From contig JASMHM010000003.1 in NCBI GenBank assembly GCA_030750765.1, forward strand, positions 85,385-149,384: a DNA stretch of 64,000 nt, read 5' to 3'. Under the pieces are notes generated by a model that saw nothing but the letters and a program-made list of their open reading frames with translations, ran no database searches and was not told the origin of the DNA. The stretch comes from Candidatus Woesearchaeota archaeon (lineage in GTDB: Archaea; Nanobdellota; Nanobdellia; Woesearchaeales; ARS49). Every line of letters starts with the position of its first letter. Positions within the stretch are counted from its first letter, which is position 1. The position numbers and the translations under genes are program-made. This document shows, in pieces, positions 46,633 to 56,395 of this stretch.

Positions 46633-47623
46633 ACTACGAGATCTTGTCGTCCAAAAGCCAATCACTCTACAAGAATTGGCAGGCAAAACACTCATGGTGG
46701 ACGCGTACAACACCTTGTATCAGTTCATCACCACCATACGCAGCATGGATGGAGGCTTGTTCACCGATGAGAATGGAAACGTAACCTCACATTTGATGGG
46801 GTTGTTCAATCGCTGTACAAACTTTAGCAAGCACAAACTACATCCTGTTTTTGTTTTTGATGGTAAGGTGCCTGCACTAAAAAAAGCAGAGCTAGACCGC
46901 AGAAAGGATATCAAATCTGAGGCAGGTTCTTTGTATGAAGAGGCTAAAGAGAAGGGAGATGTGGCGGACATGAAGAAGTACGCAGCAAGAACAAGCAGAC
47001 TCACCCTTTCCATGATCAAGGACGCAAAAACGCTATTGGTAGCCATGGGAATCCCTTGCGTGCAAGCTCCTGCAGAGGGAGAGGCACAAGCAGCCCACAT
47101 GGTTGCCAAGGGCGACGGATGGGCCGTTGTCTCACAAGACTTTGATAGTCTTTTACACAAAGCACCAAGGCTCGTGATCAACCTCAACATTGCAGGTCGG
47201 AGGAAGCGAGGACTGAGTTCTGTTCCTGTTGAGCCAGCAATTATCAACCTCAAACAAACGTTGGAAAAGTTAGAACTTACCCAACAGCAACTCATAATGC
47301 TCGCCATGCTGGTAGGAACCGACTATAGCGGCGGTGTCAAGGGCATAGGGCCTAAGAAAGCTCTTGCTTTGATCCTAAAGCACAAAACTGAGAAGGTGTT
47401 CGCAGAGGCCAAATGGGACGAGCACAACAATGTTCCTTGGCAAGAAGTCTACGAAACGTTTACGAAAATGCCCACAACAGATGATTACGATCTTGAGGGC
47501 AAAGAATATAACAAGGACAAGGTGTACGACTTCCTTATGAACCGTGGTTTCAGTCCGGATAGAGTCAAGAAAACACTAGAGAGCTTGCCAGACACCCAAC
47601 AAAAAAGGCTGGGTGATTGGTGA
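46622..47623 (+). CDS. fen: Flap endonuclease FEN1
   Basis: MGVKLRDLV (TTG start), VDAYNTLYQF, FVFDGKVPALKKAEL, APAEGEAQAA, VVSQDFDSLL, GTDYSGGVKGIGPKKAL. Confidence 0.97.
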   Translation: MGVKLRDLVVQKPITLQELAGKTLMVDAYNTLYQFITTIRSMDGGLFTDENGNVTSHLMGLFNRCTNFSKHKLHPVFVFDGKVPALKKAELDRRKDIKSEAGSLYEEAKEKGDVADMKKYAARTSRLTLSMIKDAKTLLVAMGIPCVQAPAEGEAQAAHMVAKGDGWAVVSQDFDSLLHKAPRLVINLNIAGRRKRGLSSVPVEPAIINLKQTLEKLELTQQQLIMLAMLVGTDYSGGVKGIGPKKALALILKHKTEKVFAEAKWDEHNNVPWQEVYETFTKMPTTDDYDLEGKEYNKDKVYDFLMNRGFSPDRVKKTLESLPDTQQKRLGDW

Positions 47624-48339
47624 TGTACGACATCATCGGAAGCATAGCCTTGCTAGATCCTAAGGTGAACAAGAAAGAGGCTAAAGTTCTCCTTAAGCAA
47701 AAGAACATTCACACGGTCATGCAAAAAAGGGAAGGCCACGAAGGTCGATATCGCTTACAGAAGCTTGTCCATGTTGCTGGTGAAAGACAAACCCTCACAC
47801 AGCATAACGAGAGTGGCGTGCGGATTGTTGTGGACGTGGCTAAAGCTTACTTCTCTCCAAGATTAGGCACAGAACGGTTGCGCATAGCCAAACTAGTCAA
47901 GAAAGGGGAGTCTGTGGTCGTGTTGTTTGGTGGTGTGGCACCGTATGCTTTGGTTATCGCAAAGCACGCTCATCCGGGAAAAGTCGTAAGTATTGAATGG
48001 AACCCTGCTGCTCACAAACTTGCTGAGGAAAATATTTTGTTGAACAAGGTTACGGTCACAGCAGTAAAGGGTAACGCTCGCGCTGCTAAGGGAAAGTTTG
48101 ATCGTGTTGTGATGATGCATCCTGCAGGCGCCTATCGCTATCTTGAGGCTGCAAGAAAGTTATGCAAACGTGGTGGCACCATCCATGTCTATGCATTTGT
48201 GGATGAGGAAAACATTAAGAAAAGAGGGGAGCAGCTTGCAACAAGATTGGGTGGCGTGGTGAAGGTCGCGCAAAAAACCGCTCAAGTGTCTCCAAGAAGA
48301 TTCAGAATGTGCTATGATATTCTATCCAAACATGCTTAA
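47623..48339 (+). CDS. trm5: Trm5/Taw2-like tRNA (guanine-N1)-methyltransferase
   Basis: TVMQKREGHEGRYRLQKLVHVAGERQTLTQHNESGVRIVVDVAKAYFSPRLGTERLRIAKLVKKGESVVVLFGGVAPY; ATG 47623 (TGATG). Confidence 0.85.
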   Translation: MYDIIGSIALLDPKVNKKEAKVLLKQKNIHTVMQKREGHEGRYRLQKLVHVAGERQTLTQHNESGVRIVVDVAKAYFSPRLGTERLRIAKLVKKGESVVVLFGGVAPYALVIAKHAHPGKVVSIEWNPAAHKLAEENILLNKVTVTAVKGNARAAKGKFDRVVMMHPAGAYRYLEAARKLCKRGGTIHVYAFVDEENIKKRGEQLATRLGGVVKVAQKTAQVSPRRFRMCYDILSKHA

Positions 48340-49452
48340 GTGATCCGTGGAGAAATGCTCTTTGCTCACTATCTTCTCTACTGCGTCTAAGAAGTCTAGT
48401 TGCTGGACAGATCTTCTGTTCCTTCGTATGGCATAGTATCCTGCCTCTGTGCACAAACTTTTGATGTCTGCTCCCGAGAAACCTTCTGTTTTCTTGAGGA
48501 TTACCTCGGGTTCAACTCCCGAAACGGGCATCTTGTCAAGATAAATGGAAAGAATGTCTTTTCTCTCTGCTTTTGTAGGTAGGTCTACCTGGATGAGTCG
48601 GTCTAGTCTACCAGGACGGAGTATTGCGGGATCAAGAATGTCTTTTCTGTTTGTACACCCGATAATCTTTACGTTGTCTAGGTTCTTAAATCCGTCAATT
48701 TCTGCAAGCAACTGCATGAATGTTCTCTGGACTTCGCGTTCTCCGCTTGTGCCAATATCTACTCTGGTGGCAGCGATGGCGTCCAGCTCGTCGATGAAAA
48801 CGATGCTTGGTGCCTTCTCTCGTGCTAGCTGGAATATTTCTTTTACGAGTTTGGCCCCTTCTCCTATGAATTTTTGTACTAGCTCAGAACCTACCACTTC
48901 GATAAATGTGCTCTTCGTGGAGGCAGCAACTGCTTTTGCTAGCAAGGTCTTGCCTGTGCCGGGTGGCCCGTGTAACAATAATCCTTTAGGTGGCTCGATT
49001 CCTATTTTAACAAACAGTTCTGGTTTGGTTAGTGGTAGCTCAATAACTTCTTTGATTTCTTTCTCTTGTGGGCCTAGGCCGCCCACTTGCTTCCAGGAGA
49101 TGTCTGGTCGTTCAATAATCACAAATTTTTCTACGTCAAACTTTTTACTAGGAGCAATCCGACTGACGATGGTGAGGTTTTTCTGTTCGGCCAACACTCC
49201 ATCTCCAGGGATGATAACGTCGCAATTATGTGCTACATCCACCATGAACTCGTTGCCGTTAGGCAAACGGATAAGCGCTTGCTGGTCAAAGACGTCTTTG
49301 ATCTCGCACGCGATGAGTGGGTGTTGACGGAATTTTGCTAATTCCCTCTCGAGTCCTGCCACGTTTTCTCGCAAGAACTTGTTCTCTTCTTCTAGTCCTG
49401 CAACGTCTGCGCGGTATTCATAAACTACACCGCCCACCTTATTAGAAGCCAT
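48322..49452 (-). CDS. pan: Proteasome-activating nucleotidase PAN (AAA ATPase)
   Basis: GLLLHGPPGTGKTLLAKAVA, IVFIDELDAIA, coiled-coil N-terminus, OB domain; C-terminus ...STDHLSMFG. Confidence 0.9.
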   Translation of the reverse strand: MASNKVGGVVYEYRADVAGLEEENKFLRENVAGLERELAKFRQHPLIACEIKDVFDQQALIRLPNGNEFMVDVAHNCDVIIPGDGVLAEQKNLTIVSRIAPSKKFDVEKFVIIERPDISWKQVGGLGPQEKEIKEVIELPLTKPELFVKIGIEPPKGLLLHGPPGTGKTLLAKAVAASTKSTFIEVVGSELVQKFIGEGAKLVKEIFQLAREKAPSIVFIDELDAIAATRVDIGTSGEREVQRTFMQLLAEIDGFKNLDNVKIIGCTNRKDILDPAILRPGRLDRLIQVDLPTKAERKDILSIYLDKMPVSGVEPEVILKKTEGFSGADIKSLCTEAGYYAIRRNRRSVQQLDFLDAVEKIVSKEHFSTDHLSMFG

Positions 49453-49516
49453 TGTACTTCGCGGGGTGTAATGATGTATTTAAAGCTTATTATGATGGAG
49501 AAATACCGAGGGGCGG

Positions 49517-50143
49517 TTACTTTAGGTTTGGTTTGAATTGTATAAACTCGGCCCATTGTCTTTTTTGTGCGTCTGTTCCGTGCGCTTGAACTGTGTCGCC
49601 GATTTTTTTAGCATCTGCCGCTATTTCCTTCCTCAAACCGTCCCATATCTCTCTCATTCCTACTTCGACTGAGCCAACCCAGGTGTTAACTCCTGCCAAT
49701 AGATCATCAAGTTGTTTTGCGTAACCCTTAGCGTTGATAAACACGTTCGGCTTGCTGATGTTTTCCCTCAAATATTCTTCATCAACCTCGAAGTTATAGA
49801 GCAGTTGTAACAATTCTTTTGCCTTCTGGATAGATTCTAGGGTGTCTACCCAAGCCTGAAGCACGGCGCCTGAGTTTTTCCCCAATCTTATTACTTCCGC
49901 GTATTTTTTTTCGTATTCTTTAAGGAAGCCCAGTAACTCTTTAACTTTTTCTGCAGTGATTCCTGTTTTACTGGTTTTGAGCTCCTTTACTGTTTCCATG
50001 AGCAGCGAGTATGCTGCTTTGTACTCGTCTATTTTTTTTGGGGAAGTTTGGCCTCGTGTGCTTGTAGCATCTGAGGTTGGAGGGTGGCAAGCATCAATGC
50101 AAGTCCTTTTGCCACTAGGTTGGTTTTTCTGCTGTGAAACCAT
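49517..50143 (-). CDS. Coiled-coil hypothetical protein
   Basis: 208 aa charged helical ORF. Confidence 0.5.
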   Translation of the reverse strand: MVSQQKNQPSGKRTCIDACHPPTSDATSTRGQTSPKKIDEYKAAYSLLMETVKELKTSKTGITAEKVKELLGFLKEYEKKYAEVIRLGKNSGAVLQAWVDTLESIQKAKELLQLLYNFEVDEEYLRENISKPNVFINAKGYAKQLDDLLAGVNTWVGSVEVGMREIWDGLRKEIAADAKKIGDTVQAHGTDAQKRQWAEFIQFKPNLK

Positions 50144-50224
50144 TCATTTATGCGACGCATAATCCTAGAAGAAGGAGGGGACTACATAATTTTTTCTAGT
50201 TTGGAAAAAAGAAAAAAAAGAAAT

Positions 50225-50530
50225 TTATTCTTCGCCGAAGTCTTCGCTGTCTTCAGCAGAAGCCTCAGGTTGCTCGTCGGCCGCTTGATCAGAATCGTCT
50301 GATCCCTCGTCTTGGCCTGCGTCTCCGCCGCCTTCGCCGTCAACAACCTCTGCAAAGCCTACCTTGTTGAGAACCTTGGTGATTTTGATTCTGACCTGAT
50401 CACCTTCTTTAACTCCGGGCACAAACAACACAAAGCCTTCTTTCTTCGCGATGCCGTCTCCCTTCTCTCCAACTGCTTCTATAGTCACGTCGATTTCTTC
50501 TCCAACGCTTACTGGTGGTTTCTGTTCCAT
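50225..50530 (-). CDS. TRAM domain protein with acidic tail
   Basis: VGEEIDVTIEAVGEKGDGIAKKEGFVLFVPGVKEGDQVRIKITKVLNKVGFAEVV. Confidence 0.88.
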   Translation of the reverse strand: MEQKPPVSVGEEIDVTIEAVGEKGDGIAKKEGFVLFVPGVKEGDQVRIKITKVLNKVGFAEVVDGEGGGDAGQDEGSDDSDQAADEQPEASAEDSEDFGEE

Positions 50531-50604
50531 TTATTCCTCCTTATGTAGAATTCTTGTCCGTATTCTACCGTAATAAAGATAAAAAAATAAGGAAGAATAA
50601 AAAG

Positions 50605-51624
50605 CTATGCGTCCTGGATACCTTCCTCGGTGATGACAAAGACGGCTTCTGCCTCAGGCAGGTTAGGGCTGTCCACCATTTTTCCGACACGAGTTCCCTT
50701 TTTGCCTCTGCGCAGGTACACACGATAGGTAGAGTTGTGGGCTACAATGTGCCCGCCTATCGCTTGGGTGGGGTCACCAAAGAACACGTCCGGCTTGGAC
50801 ATCACTTGGTTGGTCACAAAAATGGCCACGTTATACTTGTCGCCTACATTTGCTAGCGCCCTCATGTGCTTGTTGATCTTTTGTTGCCTTTCTGCTAGGG
50901 TGCCGCGACCAATAAACTCAGCACGGAACTGTGCAGTCAGGCTGTCAACAACAACAACCTTAACGTTGAAGCCTTGCTTCTTGATCAGGTCTTCTACTTT
51001 TTCGGCAAGCAACATCTGATGGTCGGAATTGAATGCTCGAGCCACCTTGATGTTTTTCAGAACTTTTGCAGGATCTAATCCTGCACTCTTTGCCATCTGG
51101 GTTATTCGTTCAGGTCTGAATGTTCCTTCTGTGTCGATGAACACGGCTCCACCGTCTGCTCCGCCTTTGCTTTTAGGTAGCTGACACATTACTGCAAGGC
51201 TATGAGCCATCTGACTTTTGCCAGACCCATACTGTCCATACACTTCGGTGATGGCTGCGGTCTCAATACCGCCTCCAAACAGTTTGTTTAACTCTTCTGA
51301 TCCTGTGTTGATGCGGATGGCTTGCGCTCTTCTTTTCATGAGGTCTTCGCCGCTCTCAAAATTCATCTCCACATTTTCACGTGCGATAGCGATCACTTTC
51401 TTGGCAGTGGCTTCTGTCGTCTCACACGCACCCACTATCTCCCCAGGTGTTGCGACAGAAATGCTCATTAAATCGTTAAATCCTGCATCTTCCAACTTTT
51501 TGATGGTGGCAGGTCCTATGCCAGGAAGGTCGCCCACCCCTTGTACTTTGTCTGGGGTGATTGTTACCTCGATCTTTGGTTCCATATCTGTTTTAGTGTC
51601 CTGCTCTATATATTCCTTACTCAT
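50605..51624 (-). CDS. radA: DNA repair and recombination protein RadA
   Basis: [18 protein letters not shown] (HhH), [53 protein letters not shown]. Confidence 0.97.
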   Translation of the reverse strand: MSKEYIEQDTKTDMEPKIEVTITPDKVQGVGDLPGIGPATIKKLEDAGFNDLMSISVATPGEIVGACETTEATAKKVIAIARENVEMNFESGEDLMKRRAQAIRINTGSEELNKLFGGGIETAAITEVYGQYGSGKSQMAHSLAVMCQLPKSKGGADGGAVFIDTEGTFRPERITQMAKSAGLDPAKVLKNIKVARAFNSDHQMLLAEKVEDLIKKQGFNVKVVVVDSLTAQFRAEFIGRGTLAERQQKINKHMRALANVGDKYNVAIFVTNQVMSKPDVFFGDPTQAIGGHIVAHNSTYRVYLRRGKKGTRVGKMVDSPNLPEAEAVFVITEEGIQDA

Positions 51625-51863
51625 GCTTTTGCCTCCGGAGCCATGACGGCAAATTTGAATGCTTCTTCTAGCACTACGCTAGCGCGAGGCAGATCATTCA
51701 CTCTCATGGTGCTGGTTGTTTTCCAGTCGCCTTTTTGATCTTTATACACTCTTTCTAAGGACACGGTAAAATAGTCACCTTTGTCGTTCTGATTTTTCCA
51801 AACTTTGGCAGAGATACCTCCTGCCTTGAATTTCTGTATTGGTCCTGCGTTTTTTTCCATCAT
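51621..51863 (-). CDS. Small conserved-looking protein in radA operon
   Basis: [68 protein letters not shown] overlap with radA. Confidence 0.7.
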   Translation of the reverse strand: MMEKNAGPIQKFKAGGISAKVWKNQNDKGDYFTVSLERVYKDQKGDWKTTSTMRVNDLPRASVVLEEAFKFAVMAPEAKA

Positions 51864-51893
51864 ACGTCACCTCAACACATTGAGGGTTGTAAT

Positions 51894-51933
51894 CCTTATA
51901 TGCGTCACGGGCCCATGTCCAGTGTCCAGTGGC
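51894..51933 (-). promoter_or_regulatory. radA-operon promoter: 23-nt element + 6-nt spacer + CGCATATAAGG TATA box
   Basis: Minus strand GCCACTGGACACTGGACATGGGC-ccgtga-CGCATATAAGG; same order and spacing as hef promoter. Confidence 0.75.
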
Positions 51934-52131
51934 TCGAAACAGTGCGCTGTGACACCATTCGAGGAGAGCGTATCTGCGAAAATGTATCTAGACAACGCAG
52001 AAGTTTAGTTTTTGTTCAGCAATGATAAGAATGTGGTGGGTGGTTATGTGGCCTGCTGTGGGATCAGGACAGTACGCACGCTAATCCGGTTCAGAATCAT
52101 GAGCATACTTTGTGAGCATGTGGCGTAGTGA

Positions 52132-52476
52132 TCAACGTCTGCCTATTAGTTGTGGAATTACGGGGGCAAGACCGCAGGCAACACCCAACAACAGCGCTTT
52201 CCAGCCTGGCAAGTGAAGCCAGTATTTGGTCAGCAAGAAGGGAACGAGCACTAGTGTTGTGTAGTACATTCCTGGATCTATATAGTCGACCACAAAAGGG
52301 TGGTTTCCTGCAAACAGCATGCCGAATGCTATTCCTTGGGCAACAAGAAAGGCGGCTAGTGCTACGACAATGATTTTAGCGTAGAGTTTTGGGCTTTCTC
52401 TGCCAGACAGGACAAAGAAAACCGCCAAGCTCGCTACGACACTATACGCGGCTTCTTTTGCATAATGCTCCCACAT
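52132..52476 (-). CDS. Small membrane protein, unknown
   Basis: 114 aa, three to four TM helices. Confidence 0.55.
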   Translation of the reverse strand: MWEHYAKEAAYSVVASLAVFFVLSGRESPKLYAKIIVVALAAFLVAQGIAFGMLFAGNHPFVVDYIDPGMYYTTLVLVPFLLTKYWLHLPGWKALLLGVACGLAPVIPQLIGRR

Positions 52477-52666
52477 ACGATCCTACTGCTTCGTATTATA
52501 TTTATAAGTATTGATTCTGAGTTCTGCGCCTTTACCTTCACCGCATGAACTGAGTGTTTTTCACATTCACACAAAAGGGGGTGTGCGCTTTTCGCTTTCA
52601 TTTTGTCGGGTCGTGGGCCCTGTTTTTTTCGGAGGATTTAAATAATCCTTAAGAGACCAAGGCTCC

Positions 52667-53845
52667 ATGCGTAGCGCCTTGTTTATCCTCCTATTATTTT
52701 GTGTGCCGGTAGCTTACGCAGGGCTGTTTCATGTTGGCAGTGGCTCGCCTCAAACGCCCACTACGAGTGTGGATTGTTTGCTCCAGGACGCAGGAGTGTG
52801 TAAGACCATTTCTTCAAGGGCAAAAAGTAAGTGTCCAAGAGAAGAATATCGACTTTTGGTTCGCGTGAGTGAGGGTGTGGCCCAGACGAGGGTGGTCTCG
52901 ACTAGTGTTTGTGGAAGAGGTTTTGATTCTGGTTTTAAGAATGGCATTGTTAGTGCAGGCACTTTCCGATGTATGGGTGGTGGGGGTAAAACTTGTCAGT
53001 GCAACCAAATCCGTCGTAGCACCTGTAGTTTTTCTATTAATCTTATGGGTGACAATCGCATGCAGTTGCTTGTTAACCCTAACGATGGTGGTCCAGCCAA
53101 CACGCCCATACTCAACCTCCAGCAGACAGAATGTGTCTTAGACACAGAGCGGTGCCAGGGTAAAACGTTGTTCCGATGCGAGCGCACCTCTAAAAGTGAG
53201 TTTTCCGAAGTAAATAAAGGAAACGTACTTGGTAAGTGTGGTGTTACTCCACAATTCATGTGTGAACAACGCCAGGGAGGAACATTTTTAGAGGGTTTTT
53301 GTTGTCAGGGTAGCAAAAGTTTTAACGTGAAAAGCCCTAAAGTGGTGTGCAAGCCAGAAAAGTTTGTTTTCTTTGGCATAACACTCTTTACAAAAGACCG
53401 ATGCAGGTCTACGGGTGGAAAGACTTCTTGTTTTATTGGCAAGCCCATTCCTGAGCGAGGGGTGGCGGTTTCCAAAAAGGTGTTTAATCTTGGCGGTAAG
53501 TTTGTGGGTTGCGGAGGCACGTCTGATCTTAAAAAAATTATTGATGCCAAGAGCGGGGGTGAACTTATAGCCTTCCAGCCTGCTTGTACTGTGCTCGACT
53601 TTGGCCACACGGAAATGTTGTGCACCCAAAAAGGCGTGTGGGAGACCATCAAAAAGAAAGAAGAAGGCAAATCTTTCTTACAAAGGAGGCAGCCCACGCT
53701 AGGTAAGGCAGAAGCAGGCACGCAAAAATGTTGTCCTATAGATAAGTGTTGGGACGGAAACTCCTGCGTGCCTGTGGGAACTGAGATAAAGGTGAGCGAG
53801 ACCAAGCGCATACGCTGTGAGCTTACCACAAAATCTTTCGACTAA
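52667..53845 (+). CDS. Secreted Cys-rich protein
   Basis: Signal peptide MRSALFILLLFCVPVAYAGLF; many Cys; preceded by TTTAAATAATCC TATA. Confidence 0.7.
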   Translation: MRSALFILLLFCVPVAYAGLFHVGSGSPQTPTTSVDCLLQDAGVCKTISSRAKSKCPREEYRLLVRVSEGVAQTRVVSTSVCGRGFDSGFKNGIVSAGTFRCMGGGGKTCQCNQIRRSTCSFSINLMGDNRMQLLVNPNDGGPANTPILNLQQTECVLDTERCQGKTLFRCERTSKSEFSEVNKGNVLGKCGVTPQFMCEQRQGGTFLEGFCCQGSKSFNVKSPKVVCKPEKFVFFGITLFTKDRCRSTGGKTSCFIGKPIPERGVAVSKKVFNLGGKFVGCGGTSDLKKIIDAKSGGELIAFQPACTVLDFGHTEMLCTQKGVWETIKKKEEGKSFLQRRQPTLGKAEAGTQKCCPIDKCWDGNSCVPVGTEIKVSETKRIRCELTTKSFD

Positions 53846-53888
53846 ACACGTCGATATATTTAAATAGTTTAAGACTGGACTCAACTCT

Positions 53889-55091
53889 GTGGAAAAAGAG
53901 GTGGCACGGGGGGTACTGCTAGTATTGTTTACACCTATTGTGTTGTTCTTGTCCGCTCCCTCGGTCACGGCTGTGTGCGGCGACGGAGTGTGTGAGAACA
54001 GCGAACAAAATGGAGGGTGCAAAGCAGACTGTTCAGGAGCTACTTTTTTTGAACTCTTCCAAAAAGAAAGCTTTGCTAGGAAAATAAAAGGTTTCTGCAG
54101 ACAACCTGCCCACTGTTTAGTCACCCCTGTAGGTGCGCTTGCCAACACGGGCAAACCCGAAAAATTCTTTGACGCTAACTCAGCCATAGAACAGCCAAGA
54201 TGTGTTTTTGACGGCCAGTTCATCCTTGACCATTACTGTCAAGAGGGCAGCTGGATCACAAGAACTTCGAGCGTTTTTAGCATCATGCACAATAGCGTTC
54301 CTGCCAACACTGACTTCCACATCTTTTGTGGGAGACACGAAGAGGTGGCAAATCGGTTAGACCTCAAATTTAGAGGTAAACGTCTCAAAGAATACCTCAA
54401 AAGTTGTGTCAAAGGACAGGCAGGAAAGGTCGTTGACTGCGTGAATAACCTGTGCGTGCTCAAATACCAAGACCACGTAACGTTAGGAACATCGTATAAC
54501 GTACCCTTAAGCAGTGATAGAGGTTTCTTAGGTGCTCTTGGCCAGTCCGCCAGTGCATGCAACGGCGTCAAGGACGGCACCTTTGGAAAATGCCTCACCA
54601 CTCCCGAAGGGGTAAGCATTTTTGCCCACAAAGGCCTAGATCTTGTATTTGCCTCTACTGATCCGCAAGGGATAGACGGAGTCGGTGTTGGTCTTGCCAC
54701 TTTTATCTCGCAAAGAAAACTGTTCACCGATTTTGGCAGCTCTCGTGACCCTCTCTATGACGGCTTCTCACGCATGCTTCACTTCAATAACTTAATCCAC
54801 CTTCGGAAATCCGTAGGTTCTGTTCTTGGTGCGCTAGAGCGCAACGTCGAAGTGGACAGTCGAGACATGGCCGGCCTCCGCTACCAAAACATTCAGTTTA
54901 ACCAAGAAGAACCGCCCTGTTTAACGTACGTCAAGCCTCTAGACAGGGTTGCTCTTTGTGAAGGACAGGAAGACGACAACGACTTCATCATCGTACGTAT
55001 AGGACCAACAGCACCGCCACCGTCACCAGGTGGCAGACCAGCAAAAGGCATAGTATCATTATGGGGGGATGCAGGTGCTAAGATCCGATGA
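53889..55091 (+). CDS. Secreted Cys-rich protein
   Basis: Hydrophobic leader RGVLLVLFTPIVLFLSAPSVTAVCGDGVCENSEQNGGCKADC; GTG start; TATA ATATTTAAATAG upstream. Confidence 0.65.
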   Translation: MEKEVARGVLLVLFTPIVLFLSAPSVTAVCGDGVCENSEQNGGCKADCSGATFFELFQKESFARKIKGFCRQPAHCLVTPVGALANTGKPEKFFDANSAIEQPRCVFDGQFILDHYCQEGSWITRTSSVFSIMHNSVPANTDFHIFCGRHEEVANRLDLKFRGKRLKEYLKSCVKGQAGKVVDCVNNLCVLKYQDHVTLGTSYNVPLSSDRGFLGALGQSASACNGVKDGTFGKCLTTPEGVSIFAHKGLDLVFASTDPQGIDGVGVGLATFISQRKLFTDFGSSRDPLYDGFSRMLHFNNLIHLRKSVGSVLGALERNVEVDSRDMAGLRYQNIQFNQEEPPCLTYVKPLDRVALCEGQEDDNDFIIVRIGPTAPPPSPGGRPAKGIVSLWGDAGAKIR

Positions 55092-56395
55092 GAGGGCAAA
55101 TAACCATCTTCATCATCCTCGGAATAATAATCCTCACCGTGGCAGGTGTAGGGGTTGTGGTGTTCCGGCAGGACGCCAGCACCACAGAAGCCAAACCACG
55201 CACAGACCTCGTGATAGCGTTTGTACAAAGCTGTCTCCAAGTGGCAGGAGAGGAAGCCCTACACTTACTCAGCGACCAAGGGATCATCGAAGAAAGACAA
55301 GGAGGGCAGCAGTCTGACATGGACGACGAGACAAGCACCATACTAGGACAAGGAAGAGTGGCAAACTACATACTTCTCCAACCAGAATTCAACATCCCCG
55401 GACCTCCGCTAGTGAGGAACGCGCCCCGCAACCCTGACGGATTGCAATACAAGCAGCTAGACGACTATCCTTGGAACACCTTCCCTATCATCAGCCTTTC
55501 CAGTCCTACGGTCAAAGCATTCAGAGCGTTGAGCGTGTTTGGCTGGGCAAACGTCCCCCCTACCAACACCAGCTTCAAACGAAGCGTGGAAGAATCATTA
55601 GAAAGCTACACCGAAGAAAGAATGCTCACCTGTCCTCTAGATGCTTTGGAAGAGCAAGGCGCAAAAATCGTGGCAGAGGATGCTCCAATAGTGGACGTCA
55701 AGCTCACCGAAGAAGGGACCGACCTCTTCCTTACCTGGCCTCTGCAAATCATTGACGCCTCGGGCACCACCCGCCAACAAAATTTTGCCCAACATTATGA
55801 CATACGATTGAAGCGATTACTCAGACTGATCCGCCTCATCGTTGACAAAGAAATCACCGACCTCAACTTTGAGCTCCACCGTCAAGCAGGCGTCAAGATA
55901 AACAACGTACCTACCGGCACGGTTGTCACGATTACTGATTCCAAAAGTAGACTGGCAGGCAAACCCTACAACATGTCCTTTGGCGTTCCCAACCGAGCTC
56001 CTGTGCTCTTGTATGTGGACCAAAAGAAGGTAGGAGATATCCGAGCATGTCAGAACACGCGTTTGCAAAGTACAGGAACACAACGCTCCCCTGGAAAAGT
56101 CCAAGAAAAGTTGCGCATCAGTGGCGGGGCGTGCAATCCGAATAAAGCCATCCAGATAGAAGCCATAGACCCTGATGACTGGCAACCGCTCACCTTACGC
56201 TACACGCCTGACAATTTTGGTGGAGCAAAGCAAGGCATAGGTGTTGTGCAAAACTTCAACCAAAGACTTACCGGGACAGAAACGGGCACCACCGTACCCT
56301 GCCTCCACCTACTCATAGAATCTACAGACGGTTCAAGGACCGACGGACAGTTGGTAACACTATTCAATGGCGACCCGGCATTATGTATTAACTAA
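55088..56395 (+). CDS. Exported/pilin-like N-terminus protein of a recurrent DPANN family
   Basis: MRGQITIFIILGIIILTVAGVGVVVF N-terminal segment; ...VIAFVQSCLQVAGEEALHLLSDQG; ATGA overlap with upstream gene. Confidence 0.65.
   Translation: MRGQITIFIILGIIILTVAGVGVVVFRQDASTTEAKPRTDLVIAFVQSCLQVAGEEALHLLSDQGIIEERQGGQQSDMDDETSTILGQGRVANYILLQPEFNIPGPPLVRNAPRNPDGLQYKQLDDYPWNTFPIISLSSPTVKAFRALSVFGWANVPPTNTSFKRSVEESLESYTEERMLTCPLDALEEQGAKIVAEDAPIVDVKLTEEGTDLFLTWPLQIIDASGTTRQQNFAQHYDIRLKRLLRLIRLIVDKEITDLNFELHRQAGVKINNVPTGTVVTITDSKSRLAGKPYNMSFGVPNRAPVLLYVDQKKVGDIRACQNTRLQSTGTQRSPGKVQEKLRISGGACNPNKAIQIEAIDPDDWQPLTLRYTPDNFGGAKQGIGVVQNFNQRLTGTETGTTVPCLHLLIESTDGSRTDGQLVTLFNGDPALCIN

Noticed and set aside
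48545-49327. 260-aa plus-strand ORF
   Set aside because: Antisense to pan; Ser-rich shadow ORF.
52085-52110. tRNA T-arm-like GGTTCAGAATC
   Set aside because: Flanks do not pair and no acceptor or anticodon arms could be found.
52551-52585. Third ORB-like sequence (TTCACACAAAAGGGGGTG) before the secreted cluster
   Set aside because: Only the G-tract and a few flanking bases match; no partner element and not near an initiator gene.
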